From an uncultured Collinsella sp. (GTDB lineage Bacteria; Actinomycetota; Coriobacteriia; Coriobacteriales; Coriobacteriaceae), in contig UQIL01000003.1 in assembly GCA_900541025.1 (NCBI GenBank), forward strand, positions 46,949 through 110,948: a DNA stretch of 64,000 nucleotides. Direction: 5' to 3'. The notes below the pieces were generated by a model. It saw only the letters and a program-made list of their open reading frames with translations. It was not told the origin of the DNA and searched no databases. A program made the translations under genes and the position numbers. This document shows positions 1 to 8,643 of the stretch, in pieces. Position 1 is the first letter of the stretch, and every line of letters starts with the position of its first letter.

Positions 1-19
1 CTTAGCTCTAGGTTTCTCA

Positions 20-100
20 GGTGCCGGAGATTGTCCCGAAAGAGGAGCGCAGCGTACTATGGGTACGCAAGCGACGGTTTGAGGGGCAAGATCCGGTGCC
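20..100. repeat. Structured intergenic repeat A, copy 1
   Basis: Self-complementary element just downstream of the first dehydratase-like gene. The outer arms GGTGCCGGAG...ATCCGGTGCC pair with GU pairs allowed, followed by a 2-3 nt internal loop, a second stem (TTGTCCC/GGGCAAG) and an apical stem GCGTAC/GTACGC. A second copy lies at 1311-1410 with the same architecture but different stem sequence. Function is unknown; it may act as a terminator or processed 3' structure for the minus-strand gene that ends at 109. Confidence 0.6.
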
Positions 101-108
101 CAAAGAAG

Positions 109-1272
109 CTAGAGCGTCTCGATGAAGGCGGCGATGCGCGTCTCGATCTGACCCATGTCGCCGTTGCTGTAGTCGGTCTCGATCTTCATATACGGAATAC
201 CCGCACCCTCGACGGCCTCCTGCATGCGCATGCTCTCAACGTTGAAGGTGTGGCAGGCCTGTAGCACGCTCTCTACCACGCCATCGACATGGTACTTCTC
301 GCACATGGTCAGCGTGTTTTCCATACGACCATCGTTGGGCGTCATGACCGAGCAGTTGATATCCAAGTAGCGGTCGGCGATGGCGCGCAAGATGTCGGGA
401 GCCTCCGGGTCAATCATCATAGCCGCCGTGCGCTCGCCCGAGCAGTCATCCATGCACACGACCACGCCGCCGTTGGACTCGATGGTGCGGCCGATCTTGT
501 TGATCACACCGCCCACCGGGCAACCGGTGATCAGAATGCGCTTGGCGTCCGCCGCAACCAGGCGCTCGCCCGCGTCGTAGGCCTCGCGCAGCTTGGCGAC
601 CTTTTGCTCCAGCTGCTGCGTATAGGCCTCGATATCAAAGCTGAACGTACCGGCGAACATGGTGCTCATCAGGTCGACGCCGCTCATAGCCGCCGGCTGG
701 TTGGCCTGCAGCGCAAACATCTCGAGCTGGGCCGCACGCAAGCGGTTGCGACGACGGACGGTAGCGCGCAGGTCATCGTCGGTAATCGTGATGCCGTAGA
801 AGCCCTCGAGCTCCTCCTTGAGCAGGCGGCACTCCTCGTACCAGCCCTCGCGCTCGTAGGCGCGATCGCGACCCTGCGGAAGATGCAGAATGTGCGTGCG
901 CTTGAGTTCATTGAGTAGCTCGTACATCTTCTTCTTGCCGTCGCAGGTGGTCTCGCCGATGATCATGTCGCTAAAGTACGTAAACGGGCACTTTTGCGAG
1001 TAGGCAAAACCGTAGGTCGACTTGATGAGCGGGCAGAGGTTTGCCGGCAGCACCTTCTCGGCCTCGGGAATCACCTCGTCGGATGTACCGCACAAGGCCA
1101 CACTTGCGGCGCCCGCGGCATCGATAATCTCGAGCGGCGTATAGCTGCACAAAAAGCCGACCAGGCGATTACCCGCCTGCTTATAATCCTTGACGCGAAT
1201 AAACGCCGCCTTGCGCTGCTCGTTGAACTCCTCAAACGTGGACGGCAACGGCTGCTCAATATATTCCGGCAT
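109..1272 (-). CDS. 2-hydroxyacyl-CoA dehydratase family protein (double-cubane type), copy 1
   Basis: A 387-residue protein of the HgdB/BcrC/BadD family, whose members carry Fe-S clusters and do ATP-driven low-potential reductions; the closer match in style is to the double-cubane cluster proteins (YjiM-like). Visible family features are the N-terminal GFLCSYTPLEII segment, the CDGKKKMYE segment near residue 120 and a C-terminal half with ITGCPVGG and CHTFNVES. The start at 1272 is chosen for the AAGGAG box 5 nt before ATG; frame continuation to 1632 is out-of-gene. It is the second gene of a tandem paralogue pair (upstream partner at 1427-2710). The ASKHA-type activator ATPase that normally energises such proteins is not in the window. 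The substrate cannot be told from sequence. Confidence 0.82.
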   Translation of the reverse strand: MPEYIEQPLPSTFEEFNEQRKAAFIRVKDYKQAGNRLVGFLCSYTPLEIIDAAGAASVALCGTSDEVIPEAEKVLPANLCPLIKSTYGFAYSQKCPFTYFSDMIIGETTCDGKKKMYELLNELKRTHILHLPQGRDRAYEREGWYEECRLLKEELEGFYGITITDDDLRATVRRRNRLRAAQLEMFALQANQPAAMSGVDLMSTMFAGTFSFDIEAYTQQLEQKVAKLREAYDAGERLVAADAKRILITGCPVGGVINKIGRTIESNGGVVVCMDDCSGERTAAMMIDPEAPDILRAIADRYLDINCSVMTPNDGRMENTLTMCEKYHVDGVVESVLQACHTFNVESMRMQEAVEGAGIPYMKIETDYSNGDMGQIETRIAAFIETL

Positions 1273-1310
1273 ATAGCTCCTTAACAAACCTTTTAACCAA
1301 CCAAGGAAAC

Positions 1311-1410
1311 GGCTTTCCCAGGTGCCCGAGGTTGCCGTGAAAGAGAAACGCCGCGTACTTTGGGACGCAAGCGACGGTTTGAACGGCAAGACCGGGTGCC
1401 TGGGGAAGCC
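1311..1410. repeat. Structured intergenic repeat A, copy 2
   Basis: Lies between the two dehydratase-like genes. Starting with GGCTTTCCCA and ending with TGGGGAAGCC, the outermost 10 bp pair completely (one GU); then GGTGCCCG/CGGGTGCC, a 3x3 internal loop, TTGCCGT/ACGGCAA and an apical hairpin around GCGTACTTTGGGACGC. Compared with copy 1 the stems differ in sequence but keep pairing (for example TGTCCC/GGGCA versus TGCCGT/ACGGCA), which is covariation. It could be a conserved RNA structure in the dicistronic transcript or a REP-like dispersed element. Confidence 0.62.
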
Positions 1411-1426
1411 GCCAAGACGGATAGCT

Positions 1427-2710
1427 CTAAATGGTTTCCAAGAAAGCCTCGATCCTGGTTTGCAGCTGACCTGCGTCCTCGCCGGCGTAGTCGGTCGTGA
1501 TGTGCATAAACGGAATGCCGGCCTCCTCGGCGGCCTTCTCCACGGCAAACGACTCCATCTCGTAGAGCGTGCAGAACTGCAGAGCCACGTCGACGATGCC
1601 GTCGGCATGCAGGTCCTTGGCCATCTGGACAATGTCCTTCATACGCTGGTCGTTGGGCGTAAAGACGGCGCAGTTGATCTTAAAGTAGCGCTCGGCGATG
1701 GCATCGAGCATCTCGTCGACCGTCTCGCCGGACTCGTCGACCAGGTCCTTGTAGTAGCGCGAGCCCGTGCAGGACTCCTCGCCCACCACAACGCCGCCGG
1801 CCTTCTCGATGAGGTTGAACAGCTTCCAGTTGGGCACGGCCATGGGCGTGCCGGTGTACAGGATGCGCTTGGTCCCCTTGGGCGCCACGCCCTCGCCGGC
1901 CTCGACACGCTGCTCGCACTCAGCCGCCATATCGTTAATAGCTCCGGTCAGACGCGGCGTGTCGTCCATAAAGGCTGCCTGAACGGTCAGCAGGCTGTCG
2001 AGACCGCTGATGGGCGCCGGGTCGGCAGCGCGCGTGGCAGCCAGGCGCTGCAGGGCGCGACGTTTCTCATTGACGGCGTGGATGGCGGCCTTCAGACGCT
2101 CGGGCGTAATCTTGACGCCGCACTCTTCCTCGATCTTGGCGGCAAGCTTTTTAACCTCGGCCTTCCAGGTCACGAGCGTCGACTCGTCGTGTACGTTGGG
2201 AATATCCATGACGTACATGTTCTTTTGCGTGGCAAAGAACTCGTAGGCCTTCTTCTTGCCATCGCAGGTGTTCTCGCCGACTACCAAGTCACTCGACTCA
2301 ATGTAGGGGCAGACCTCGCCCAGCTTAAAGCCGGCAAAGCTCTTGATAAGCGGGCGGGTGTTGCGCGGCAGGTGCTCCTCGACCTTATCGGTTGCCCAAT
2401 CGGCACCCGAGCACAGGCCCACGGGAATGCCGTCACAGGCAAGCACGATCTCCTCGGGCACGTACACGCAGAACGAGCCGACGATCTTGGTGGCCTCGCC
2501 GGCCTCCTTCTTGTCGAGCATCTCCTTAATACGGCCGCTATGGATGTTGGTGGCCACAAAGTCCAGGTAGGACGTGGACTTGGGGCGATTGTGCTGCATC
2601 AGAAACATATCGCCGTACATCTGACCCACGGCGCCCAGCAGCATGTCGTGGTCGGCAAGATTCATGCCGAGGCTCTCCCACATCGGATGGAAATCGAATT
2701 CTTCAGCCAT
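1427..2710 (-). CDS. 2-hydroxyacyl-CoA dehydratase family protein (double-cubane type), copy 2
   Basis: A 427-residue paralogue of the neighbouring gene, about 40 residues longer at the N terminus. Shared landmarks include GSFCVYVPEEIVLACDG (near residue 80), GENTCDGKKKAYEF (near 145), YTGTPMAVPNWK (near 280) and QFCTLYEMES near the C terminus, with cysteines at the positions expected for Fe-S ligation in this family. ATG at 2710 is preceded by AGAGGGG. It is the promoter-proximal member of the pair; 154 bp and repeat A copy 2 separate it from the downstream gene. The two may form a heterodimer, as dehydratase subunits of this family often do, or be independent double-cubane reductases; this is inference. 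Confidence 0.82.
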   Translation of the reverse strand: MAEEFDFHPMWESLGMNLADHDMLLGAVGQMYGDMFLMQHNRPKSTSYLDFVATNIHSGRIKEMLDKKEAGEATKIVGSFCVYVPEEIVLACDGIPVGLCSGADWATDKVEEHLPRNTRPLIKSFAGFKLGEVCPYIESSDLVVGENTCDGKKKAYEFFATQKNMYVMDIPNVHDESTLVTWKAEVKKLAAKIEEECGVKITPERLKAAIHAVNEKRRALQRLAATRAADPAPISGLDSLLTVQAAFMDDTPRLTGAINDMAAECEQRVEAGEGVAPKGTKRILYTGTPMAVPNWKLFNLIEKAGGVVVGEESCTGSRYYKDLVDESGETVDEMLDAIAERYFKINCAVFTPNDQRMKDIVQMAKDLHADGIVDVALQFCTLYEMESFAVEKAAEEAGIPFMHITTDYAGEDAGQLQTRIEAFLETI

Positions 2711-3101
2711 GACGGTTCCCCTCTCGAACCAAAATTGAATAGCTACGGTATTGCTGCACGGTGGGTGGCGAAAACCCAGCCGCGCCTAAACCCGGAATTT
2801 TAGGGAACCTGCTTTGCGGTCGATTATTTAATTGTTCGTCGTCTCTCCCGGAGCCGTGAACATACCTGCTCATATGCGACTCCGAGCTATATATAGGGCA
2901 CGCGCGGCAACGCGGCGAATGTATGTCGTCTGCGGCATGTGCGCACCCTCCTTTACAAGTTAAGGTCAACTATATCAACGGTCATCGTCCAGACGAACAC
3001 CGTTGACATTCGTACGACAGCGTCGTGCGTCGTCGTTTAATAAAAAATTATCTTGATTGGTAAGAGTTTGTCGTCCCTCATTCGGCGAGCGGCAAGACAA
3101 A
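2711..3101. other. Intergenic region upstream of the dehydratase pair
   Basis: No convincing gene. It is the leader region of the minus-strand dehydratase operon and the downstream flank of the modABC operon. AT-rich patches occur at 2826-2835, 2891-2900 and 3037-3055, but I could not assign a well-spaced -35/-10 pair. An 88-codon minus-strand frame (2703-2969) has no recognisable content. Confidence 0.5.
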
Positions 3102-3128
3102 GCCGCCGAGGCTTATATCCCCGACGGC
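3102..3128 (-). terminator. Intrinsic terminator of the modABC operon
   Basis: On the minus strand, GCCGTCGGGG and CCTCGGCGGC form a 10-bp stem (two GU pairs) around ATATAAG, followed by TTTGTCTT. It starts 12 nt past the modC stop codon. Confidence 0.7.
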
Positions 3129-3139
3129 ATTACCCGGCG

Positions 3140-4210
3140 CTATCGACAAACCAAATGGATCCTGCTGGCATCAAAATGCATGCGCAGCGTCTCGCCTGCT
3201 TGCGGCAGCGCGTCGACAGGCATGCCCACCTTGTTGACCTTCCACTGCAGACGCGTGGGCGCATCGACGCGCGGCACGTCCAGCAACACCAGCCGCTCAA
3301 AGCGCGAATCACTCACGCGGGCCACGTGCAAGTCATAGCTGTTGCGGCCCCGCTCAGCGCGATTGTCAACATGGAAGTAGCTTGCGCGAATGCCCAGGTA
3401 TGCCACGTCATCGGGAACCTCGCGGCCCACGTTGAAGGTCATGCCCCAGTCGAGGGCCTCAACTTCTTCGTCGCCGATCTTGCGCGCCCGGCTTGTGTTC
3501 TTGCAGCCCGTCAGGCGCAGCGCCGCCAGCGTCTGCGGGCGGCGAACCACGTCCTCGACGGAGCCGATCTCCTCCACATGCCCGTCGTGCATCACGCAGA
3601 TTCGCTGGCACAGGCGGCACGCTTCGTCGATGTCGTGGCTCACGTAGAGTACGGTGCGGTTGCACACATCGAACAGGTCGAGCATGTTCTGCTCGAGGGC
3701 GCTCTTAAGATAGGAATCGAGTGCGCTCATGGGCTCGTCGAACATAAAAATGCCCGGATGCGCCGCCACCATGCGGGCAAGCGCCACGCGCTGCTGCTGC
3801 CCGCCCGAGAGACGTGCGGGATAGCGGTCGGCAAAATCGGCCAGACCGAAAATGCTCAGATAGCGCTCGGCGAGCTTTTTGCGCGCGGCGGCGTCACCCG
3901 CGTCCTTTACACCGGCGCATACGTTATCGGCCACTGTCATGTTAGGAAACAGCTGATAGTTTTGGAACAGCAGAGCGCATTTGCGCGCCTGGGGCGACAG
4001 GTTGATGCCCGCCGCCGAGTCAAAAAAGGTCACGCCGTTGACGACAATCTTGCCCTCGTCGGGCGTCTCCACACCGGCGATGCAGCGCAGCGTACAGCTC
4101 TTGCCGCAACCCGAGGCGCCCAGCAGGGCCACGCGCTCCTCGCCGGCCTCAAGCTGCATGTCGAGCACAAACCCGGGATAACGTTTCTTAATATCCAAAA
4201 CGAGCGACAT
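3140..4210 (-). CDS. modC: Molybdate ABC transporter ATP-binding protein ModC
   Basis: ATPase subunit of molybdate import, 356 residues. Walker A GASGCGKS (about residue 31), ABC signature LSGGQQQR (about 135), Walker B IFMFDEP (about 155), D-loop SALD and switch SHD are all present. The C-terminal third (about 240-356) is the length of a regulatory MOP-like extension but I see no clear MOP signature. It starts 3 nt after modB ends, so the two are translationally linked. With modB and modA it forms a molybdate uptake operon beside cofactor genes moaB and moeA. Confidence 0.9.
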   Translation of the reverse strand: MSLVLDIKKRYPGFVLDMQLEAGEERVALLGASGCGKSCTLRCIAGVETPDEGKIVVNGVTFFDSAAGINLSPQARKCALLFQNYQLFPNMTVADNVCAGVKDAGDAAARKKLAERYLSIFGLADFADRYPARLSGGQQQRVALARMVAAHPGIFMFDEPMSALDSYLKSALEQNMLDLFDVCNRTVLYVSHDIDEACRLCQRICVMHDGHVEEIGSVEDVVRRPQTLAALRLTGCKNTSRARKIGDEEVEALDWGMTFNVGREVPDDVAYLGIRASYFHVDNRAERGRNSYDLHVARVSDSRFERLVLLDVPRVDAPTRLQWKVNKVGMPVDALPQAGETLRMHFDASRIHLVCR

Positions 4211-4213
4211 AGC

Positions 4214-5695
4214 TTATCGACCTCCCCGCGGCGCCGCATCATCACGCATGAGCTCGGCCAGCGCCTCGCGATCGATACGCAGCGCATCGCCGCCGACTGG
4301 GTCGAGCGAATCGCCCTGTCCGGCGAGACCTTTGGCCTGTTTGCGCTCCGCACGGGAAAGGCCACGTTCGCGATACTTTTGCGAATGCGCCGTGTACATA
4401 TTGATGAACAGAATGACCAGGAAGCTGAACGCGATTACGACCACGACCCAAAAGAGGGCCACCGACGTATTGCCGCCCATCCACTCAAAGTAAATCGCAA
4501 TGGGAATGGTCTGCGTAATACCGGCGTAGTTGCCCGCAAAGAACAGGGTGCAGCCAAACTCGCCCATCGCGCGGGCAAAGGCGAGCACCGTGCCGGCGGC
4601 AATCGAGGGCCAGCCAAGCGGCATCATGAGCTTGGCAAAGATGCGACGCTCGGACCATCCCAGGGTTCGCGCGGCGTCGAGCATCTGCGCGTCAAGACTC
4701 TCGAAGGCTCCGAGCGCCGTGCGGTAAACCAGCGGAAACGACACGACGACGGCCGAAATGACCGCCGCGGGCCACGTAAAGACGATCGAGATGCCGTGCG
4801 CGATAAGCCACTGGCCCACCCCGGTCGATCGACCAAATAGCATAAGCAGCAAAAAGCCGCAGACCGTGGGTGGCAGCACCATAGGAATCGTAAAGACCGA
4901 ATCGAGCAGGCCCTTGATGCGACTCGAGGTACCCATAGTCTTCCACGCGGCGAACAGGCCCAGCGCAAAGGAGATCAGCAGGGCAAGGCCGCTCGTTTTG
5001 ATAGAAACCCAAAACGGACGGTAGTCGATGCCGCCAAAAAACGTCTGGGCGCACTCCGCCAGCGAAGGTGGCTCCGTCGTCGAGACGCTCGCATACGGCA
5101 CTAAGGCGGCGTTGTCGCTCCACAGGGCTCCGCCACCCAGATCAAGCTCGGCGTTCGCGGCCTCGGCGGCATTCACCACCGTGTAGCAATCGGCGTCTTC
5201 GCCCTTCACCTTAAACTGATAGCGATAATCGCCCTGCACAAGTTCGTTGTCCGAGGTAAACACCCACTCAAGCCTGGAGTCCTCCAGCAGCGCTCCGCCC
5301 ATGGAGTGAGACTTATCGAGCCCCGTGAGCATCTTCTTAAGCGCCTTTTGGTCAGAGGCGTTTGTAATGTCGAGCCCCGCGTCCTTAGCGGCGTGTGCAT
5401 CAACCCACACCACGATGTTCGAAGGCGTCGTCACCGTCACAAGCGTCGTCTTTTTGTAGATGGGAAATCGATAGCCCTCGGGCTGACCTGCAAACGAGCG
5501 TGCCGTGCCCTTGGCATTGCGCTCAAACGCGTTGAGGCCAAACTCGACGCCATCGATAAGCGCGGAGTCCTCGGTCGCCTGGCACCCATCGGCGGTGGTA
5601 AAGAGAGCCTCGGCACAGGCAGCCCCAGGCAGCGAGGTAAACGCAAAGAGAACCGCTGCCAGCGCGGCGAGCAGGCGAATCGTTTTCCTTGACAC
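4214..5695 (-). CDS. modB: Molybdate ABC transporter permease ModB with large N-terminal extracytoplasmic domain
   Basis: A 493-residue permease, about twice the usual ModB length. Residues about 1-30 form a signal anchor (RKTIRLLAALAAVLFAF). Residues about 30-210 are soluble and lie before the first canonical permease helix (TSGLALLISFALGLFAAW). The ModB part contains the EAA-type loop around DAARTLGWSERRIFAKLMMP, which docks on ModC, and further helices up to residue ~455. The GTG start at 5695 is preferred over the upstream frame start because GAGGAG lies 6 nt before it. The extension has no obvious ModA similarity and may be a sensor, docking domain or extra binding domain; function unknown. 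Confidence 0.85.
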   Translation of the reverse strand: MSRKTIRLLAALAAVLFAFTSLPGAACAEALFTTADGCQATEDSALIDGVEFGLNAFERNAKGTARSFAGQPEGYRFPIYKKTTLVTVTTPSNIVVWVDAHAAKDAGLDITNASDQKALKKMLTGLDKSHSMGGALLEDSRLEWVFTSDNELVQGDYRYQFKVKGEDADCYTVVNAAEAANAELDLGGGALWSDNAALVPYASVSTTEPPSLAECAQTFFGGIDYRPFWVSIKTSGLALLISFALGLFAAWKTMGTSSRIKGLLDSVFTIPMVLPPTVCGFLLLMLFGRSTGVGQWLIAHGISIVFTWPAAVISAVVVSFPLVYRTALGAFESLDAQMLDAARTLGWSERRIFAKLMMPLGWPSIAAGTVLAFARAMGEFGCTLFFAGNYAGITQTIPIAIYFEWMGGNTSVALFWVVVVIAFSFLVILFINMYTAHSQKYRERGLSRAERKQAKGLAGQGDSLDPVGGDALRIDREALAELMRDDAAPRGGR

Positions 5696-5811
5696 GGGCG
5701 ACTCCTCAAACACAGGGCAACGGCGCGCAGGCACGCCGGTTCAATCAAAAAGGACAGGCGATCGCAAGAACGCCCGCCCTCAAGAATATCGTTATACAGT
5801 GCCCTTTCGCA

Positions 5812-6687
5812 CTACTCGGAAAGCTCAAAGCCGTACTTGGCCCAAATCTTCTGGGCTTTCTTGTTGGTCAGGCAGAAGTCGATGAACGCCTTGGCCTCGT
5901 CGGCATGCTCGGAGCTATCGGCGACAGCGCCGGGATACACGATGGGCTTGTGCGAGTCCTCGGGGCACACGAAGGCCTCCTCGATGCCGTCGTAGCGGAA
6001 GATATCGGAGCTGTAGACAAAACCCGCCACGCAGTCGCCTGTAGAGACGTAAGACGCAGCGGTGCCGACCTTGTCGGCCAGGGCTACCTTGTCGGCGAGC
6101 TCGGGCGCGTACTCGCCGTCGTCGCCCTCGGTACCGGTATAGAGGCCCACGGAAGCCAGCGCCTGGTTGGCGTACTTGCCGGCGGGGACGGTCTTGGCGT
6201 CGCCGATGGCAATCTTACCGTCCAGATTCGCGACGTCGGCGATGGCCTCGACCTTAGTATCGGAGCCCTCGGCGCGAATGATCACGAGATCGTTGACGAA
6301 CATGTCCTCGCGGGTGTCGGTGTCGACGAGCTCGGCGGTCTCAGCGTCATCCATGGTGCCCTTGGAAGCGGTGATGAGCACGTCGACCGTGGCGCCGGCC
6401 TTCATCTGCTCGACGAGGTCGCCGGAGGCCTTAAACTGCGTGTCGGCAAAGGTGGTGCCGGTTTGGTCGGTGTAGAGCTCCTGAACCTCGGGCAGGGCCT
6501 TCTCGAGGGAGTTAGCGGCAAAGACCTGCAGCTCGACGGTTTCCTTCTTGGAAGAGGCCTTGGCGGAGCCGACATCGGATCCGGCCGGCTCGGACGTCTT
6601 GCTGCCCGAACAGCCGGCAAGACCAAGGCCGGCAGCGGCGACAGCAGAAAGCGAAACGAATCCGCGGCGAGAAACCATATCGAACAT
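5812..6687 (-). CDS. modA: Molybdate-binding lipoprotein ModA
   Basis: Solute-binding protein of 291 residues. The N terminus carries a twin-arginine-type motif (SRRGFVSL), a hydrophobic stretch and a lipobox LAGC, so it is probably a Tat-exported lipoprotein. The mature part begins with VFAANSLEKALPEVQELY, matching the ModA anion-site region, and ends in KKAQKIWAKYGF. ATG at 6687 is chosen because AAAGGG lies 6 nt upstream; a TTG two codons earlier is less well placed. It is the first gene of modABC and follows a palindrome-rich promoter region. Confidence 0.9.
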   Translation of the reverse strand: MFDMVSRRGFVSLSAVAAAGLGLAGCSGSKTSEPAGSDVGSAKASSKKETVELQVFAANSLEKALPEVQELYTDQTGTTFADTQFKASGDLVEQMKAGATVDVLITASKGTMDDAETAELVDTDTREDMFVNDLVIIRAEGSDTKVEAIADVANLDGKIAIGDAKTVPAGKYANQALASVGLYTGTEGDDGEYAPELADKVALADKVGTAASYVSTGDCVAGFVYSSDIFRYDGIEEAFVCPEDSHKPIVYPGAVADSSEHADEAKAFIDFCLTNKKAQKIWAKYGFELSE

Positions 6688-6734
6688 GTTCAACCCTTTC
6701 GAACGCTATGCCCGGGCACCCCGCCTCGGGCTTT

Positions 6735-6800
6735 AATCTGCAATCAGATTATACTTCTGCGCGAATAATGATAGTGAGATATTATTCTCGTCAGAGAATA
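6735..6800 (-). promoter_or_regulatory. modA promoter with two palindromic operators
   Basis: A perfect -10 (TATAAT, minus strand, 6748-6753) overlaps the inverted repeat AATCTG-N4-CAGATT (6735-6750). A second inverted repeat, TATTCTC-N4-GAGAATA (6783-6800), lies 30-50 bp upstream of the -10. No good -35 is present, consistent with activator control. The regulator is not known; a ModE-like or global anaerobic regulator are options. Confidence 0.55.
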
Positions 6801-6890
6801 TAGTTTCGAGTTAGCGTGCACCTCGGCGTCGATTCGGCGGAAAACAAAGGCGGAGCAGCCGTTCAGGTCGCCCGGTCGCAGGTAAACCGC

Positions 6891-7370
6891 TTAGTTGGTA
6901 TGTCCGCCGCCCGCCGTCATCTGAGCCGCATGCTCCAGCTGATCTGTTATGGCCTCCCAGCTTTCGCGGGCGGCCTTCGTAGAACCGGGAAAGTTTACGA
7001 CAAGTGTATGACCTCGTTGCATGCAAATAGCGCGCGAGAGCATGGCGCGGCGCGTCTTGGTCATGGAGTAGGCACGAATTGCCTCGGCAATACCCGGCAC
7101 ATCGCGGTCGCAGACGGAACGCGTCGCCTCGGGCGTTACATCGCGCATCGAAAGCCCCGTGCCGCCGCAGGTGAGCACGACATTGGCGTGGCACTCATCG
7201 GCGGCTTCCATAATGGCATCACCGATCTCGCTGACGTCGTCGCGCACGACCACATGTGAGGCGACCGTCCAGCCCTGTGCCTCGATAAGTTCCTCGAGTG
7301 CGGCTCCGGCCTCATCCTGCAAAAGATCGCGTGTGTCCGAGCACGTCACGATCGATATCTTCAGCTCCAT
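6891..7370 (-). CDS. MoaB/Mog family molybdopterin biosynthesis protein
   Basis: A 159-residue single-domain MoCF-fold protein. It shows the CGGTGLSMRDVTPEAT motif (about residue 70) that binds molybdopterin during adenylylation, and a C-terminal NFPGSTKAARE segment. MoaB and Mog cannot be separated by eye. ATG at 7370 follows GGGGGAATGCT; the longer frame to 7499 overlaps moeA in another frame and is not used. It is 10 nt downstream of moeA and co-transcribed with it. Its product would feed MPT-AMP to MoeA for molybdate insertion. Confidence 0.88.
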   Translation of the reverse strand: MELKISIVTCSDTRDLLQDEAGAALEELIEAQGWTVASHVVVRDDVSEIGDAIMEAADECHANVVLTCGGTGLSMRDVTPEATRSVCDRDVPGIAEAIRAYSMTKTRRAMLSRAICMQRGHTLVVNFPGSTKAARESWEAITDQLEHAAQMTAGGGHTN

Positions 7371-7380
7371 AGCATTCCCC

Positions 7381-8643
7381 CTACAACACGGCGCCCTCGG
7401 GCAGGTCGACGCGAACAACGTCCACGGCATCTCCCGCCTTGAGCTCGCACGGTCCTTCGTCAATACGCAGCAGGCAGTTCGCACGCTGCATAGTTCCAAG
7501 CAGCGCCGAATTCTGTGTCTTAGCCTCGGTCACCAACAACTCACCGGTCTCGGGGTCGCGCAAAACCGTGGCGCGATCGAAGAAGCGGCGATGCTGTCGC
7601 TTTTTCACGCCGTGCGTGAGCGTCGCCTGCTGCACGGGACGCGCAACCTCGGCAAAACCGCGCATCTTGCGAATCGCCGGACGGGCAAGCATCTCAAAGC
7701 CCACATACGCCGCGGCCGGGTTGCCCGAAAGCCCCAGGTAGGGCTTACCCCCGAGCAAGCCAAACGTGATGGCCTTGCCCGGACGCATCGAGATGCGGTC
7801 AAACAGCACCTCGCCCTCACGCCGGACGAGCGCCGTCACATAGTCGTAATCGCCCGCCGAGGCGCCACCGCTCGTAATGACAAAGTCGCACTCCTGCACG
7901 GCACGATGCACCAGCTCGGCGATCGCTTGCTCATCATCGGGCGCAATGCCGTAGAACACGGGCTCCGCGCCGGCATCGAGTGCTTCGGCCATCAACGCCG
8001 ACGAGTTGGAATCGCGAATCTGCCCGCGCGCCGGCAGCTCACCCGGCGCGACCAGCTCCGTGCCCAGCGAGATAATGCCCACGCGCGGAGCGGCATGCAC
8101 CTTCACGTTCGCATACCCGGCGCTCGCCAGCAGGCCGGCGCCCGCCGGAGCCACAACCTCGCCGGCGCGCATCACGACGTCGCCGGCATGAGCTTCCTCA
8201 GCAGCCGAGCGAACGTTCTCCCCCACCTTGGCCGGCGCCGAGAACCTCACACGCGAGCCCTCGTTGCCGTCACCGTCGAGCACATCAACGATCTCATACT
8301 TCACCACGGCATCGGCACCTTCGGGTACCGGCGCGCCCGTCATGATGCGGACCGTCTCGCCCGCGCCGATTGCGCCCTCAAACACATGGCCCGCGGCCTC
8401 GTGTCCGATAACGTCGAGCGTCACCGGCGCCTCGCCAGATGCCTGCGCCAAGTCCGCCGAGCGCACGGCATATCCGTCCATAGCGCTGTTGGCAAACGGC
8501 GAGATGTCGATATCGGCCACCGCGTCCTCGGCCAAGGGAAAACCAGCCGCCTGCCACACGGGAATCTCGATGAGATCCGTCGGAGCAACGTGCGACAAAA
8601 CAATCGACTGCGCATCCTCCAACGGTATGAGTTTCTCTGCCAT
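7381..8643 (-). CDS. moeA: Molybdopterin molybdenumtransferase MoeA
   Basis: A 420-residue MoeA that inserts molybdate into adenylylated molybdopterin. Motifs seen are NSAMDGYAV (about residue 55), the TSGGASAGDYDYV active-site loop (about 245) and LSGNPAAAYVGFEM (about 297), followed by a C-terminal beta domain. ATG at 8643 is used because AAGAGG precedes it by 6 nt; GTG two codons upstream is the alternative. It heads the moeA-moaB pair and is next to the molybdate transporter operon. Confidence 0.92.
   Translation of the reverse strand: MAEKLIPLEDAQSIVLSHVAPTDLIEIPVWQAAGFPLAEDAVADIDISPFANSAMDGYAVRSADLAQASGEAPVTLDVIGHEAAGHVFEGAIGAGETVRIMTGAPVPEGADAVVKYEIVDVLDGDGNEGSRVRFSAPAKVGENVRSAAEEAHAGDVVMRAGEVVAPAGAGLLASAGYANVKVHAAPRVGIISLGTELVAPGELPARGQIRDSNSSALMAEALDAGAEPVFYGIAPDDEQAIAELVHRAVQECDFVITSGGASAGDYDYVTALVRREGEVLFDRISMRPGKAITFGLLGGKPYLGLSGNPAAAYVGFEMLARPAIRKMRGFAEVARPVQQATLTHGVKKRQHRRFFDRATVLRDPETGELLVTEAKTQNSALLGTMQRANCLLRIDEGPCELKAGDAVDVVRVDLPEGAVL

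Noticed and set aside
3053..4840. 595-codon plus-strand frame
   Set aside because: Antisense shadow of modC and modB, produced by GC-rich codon bias; no start signal and no domain.
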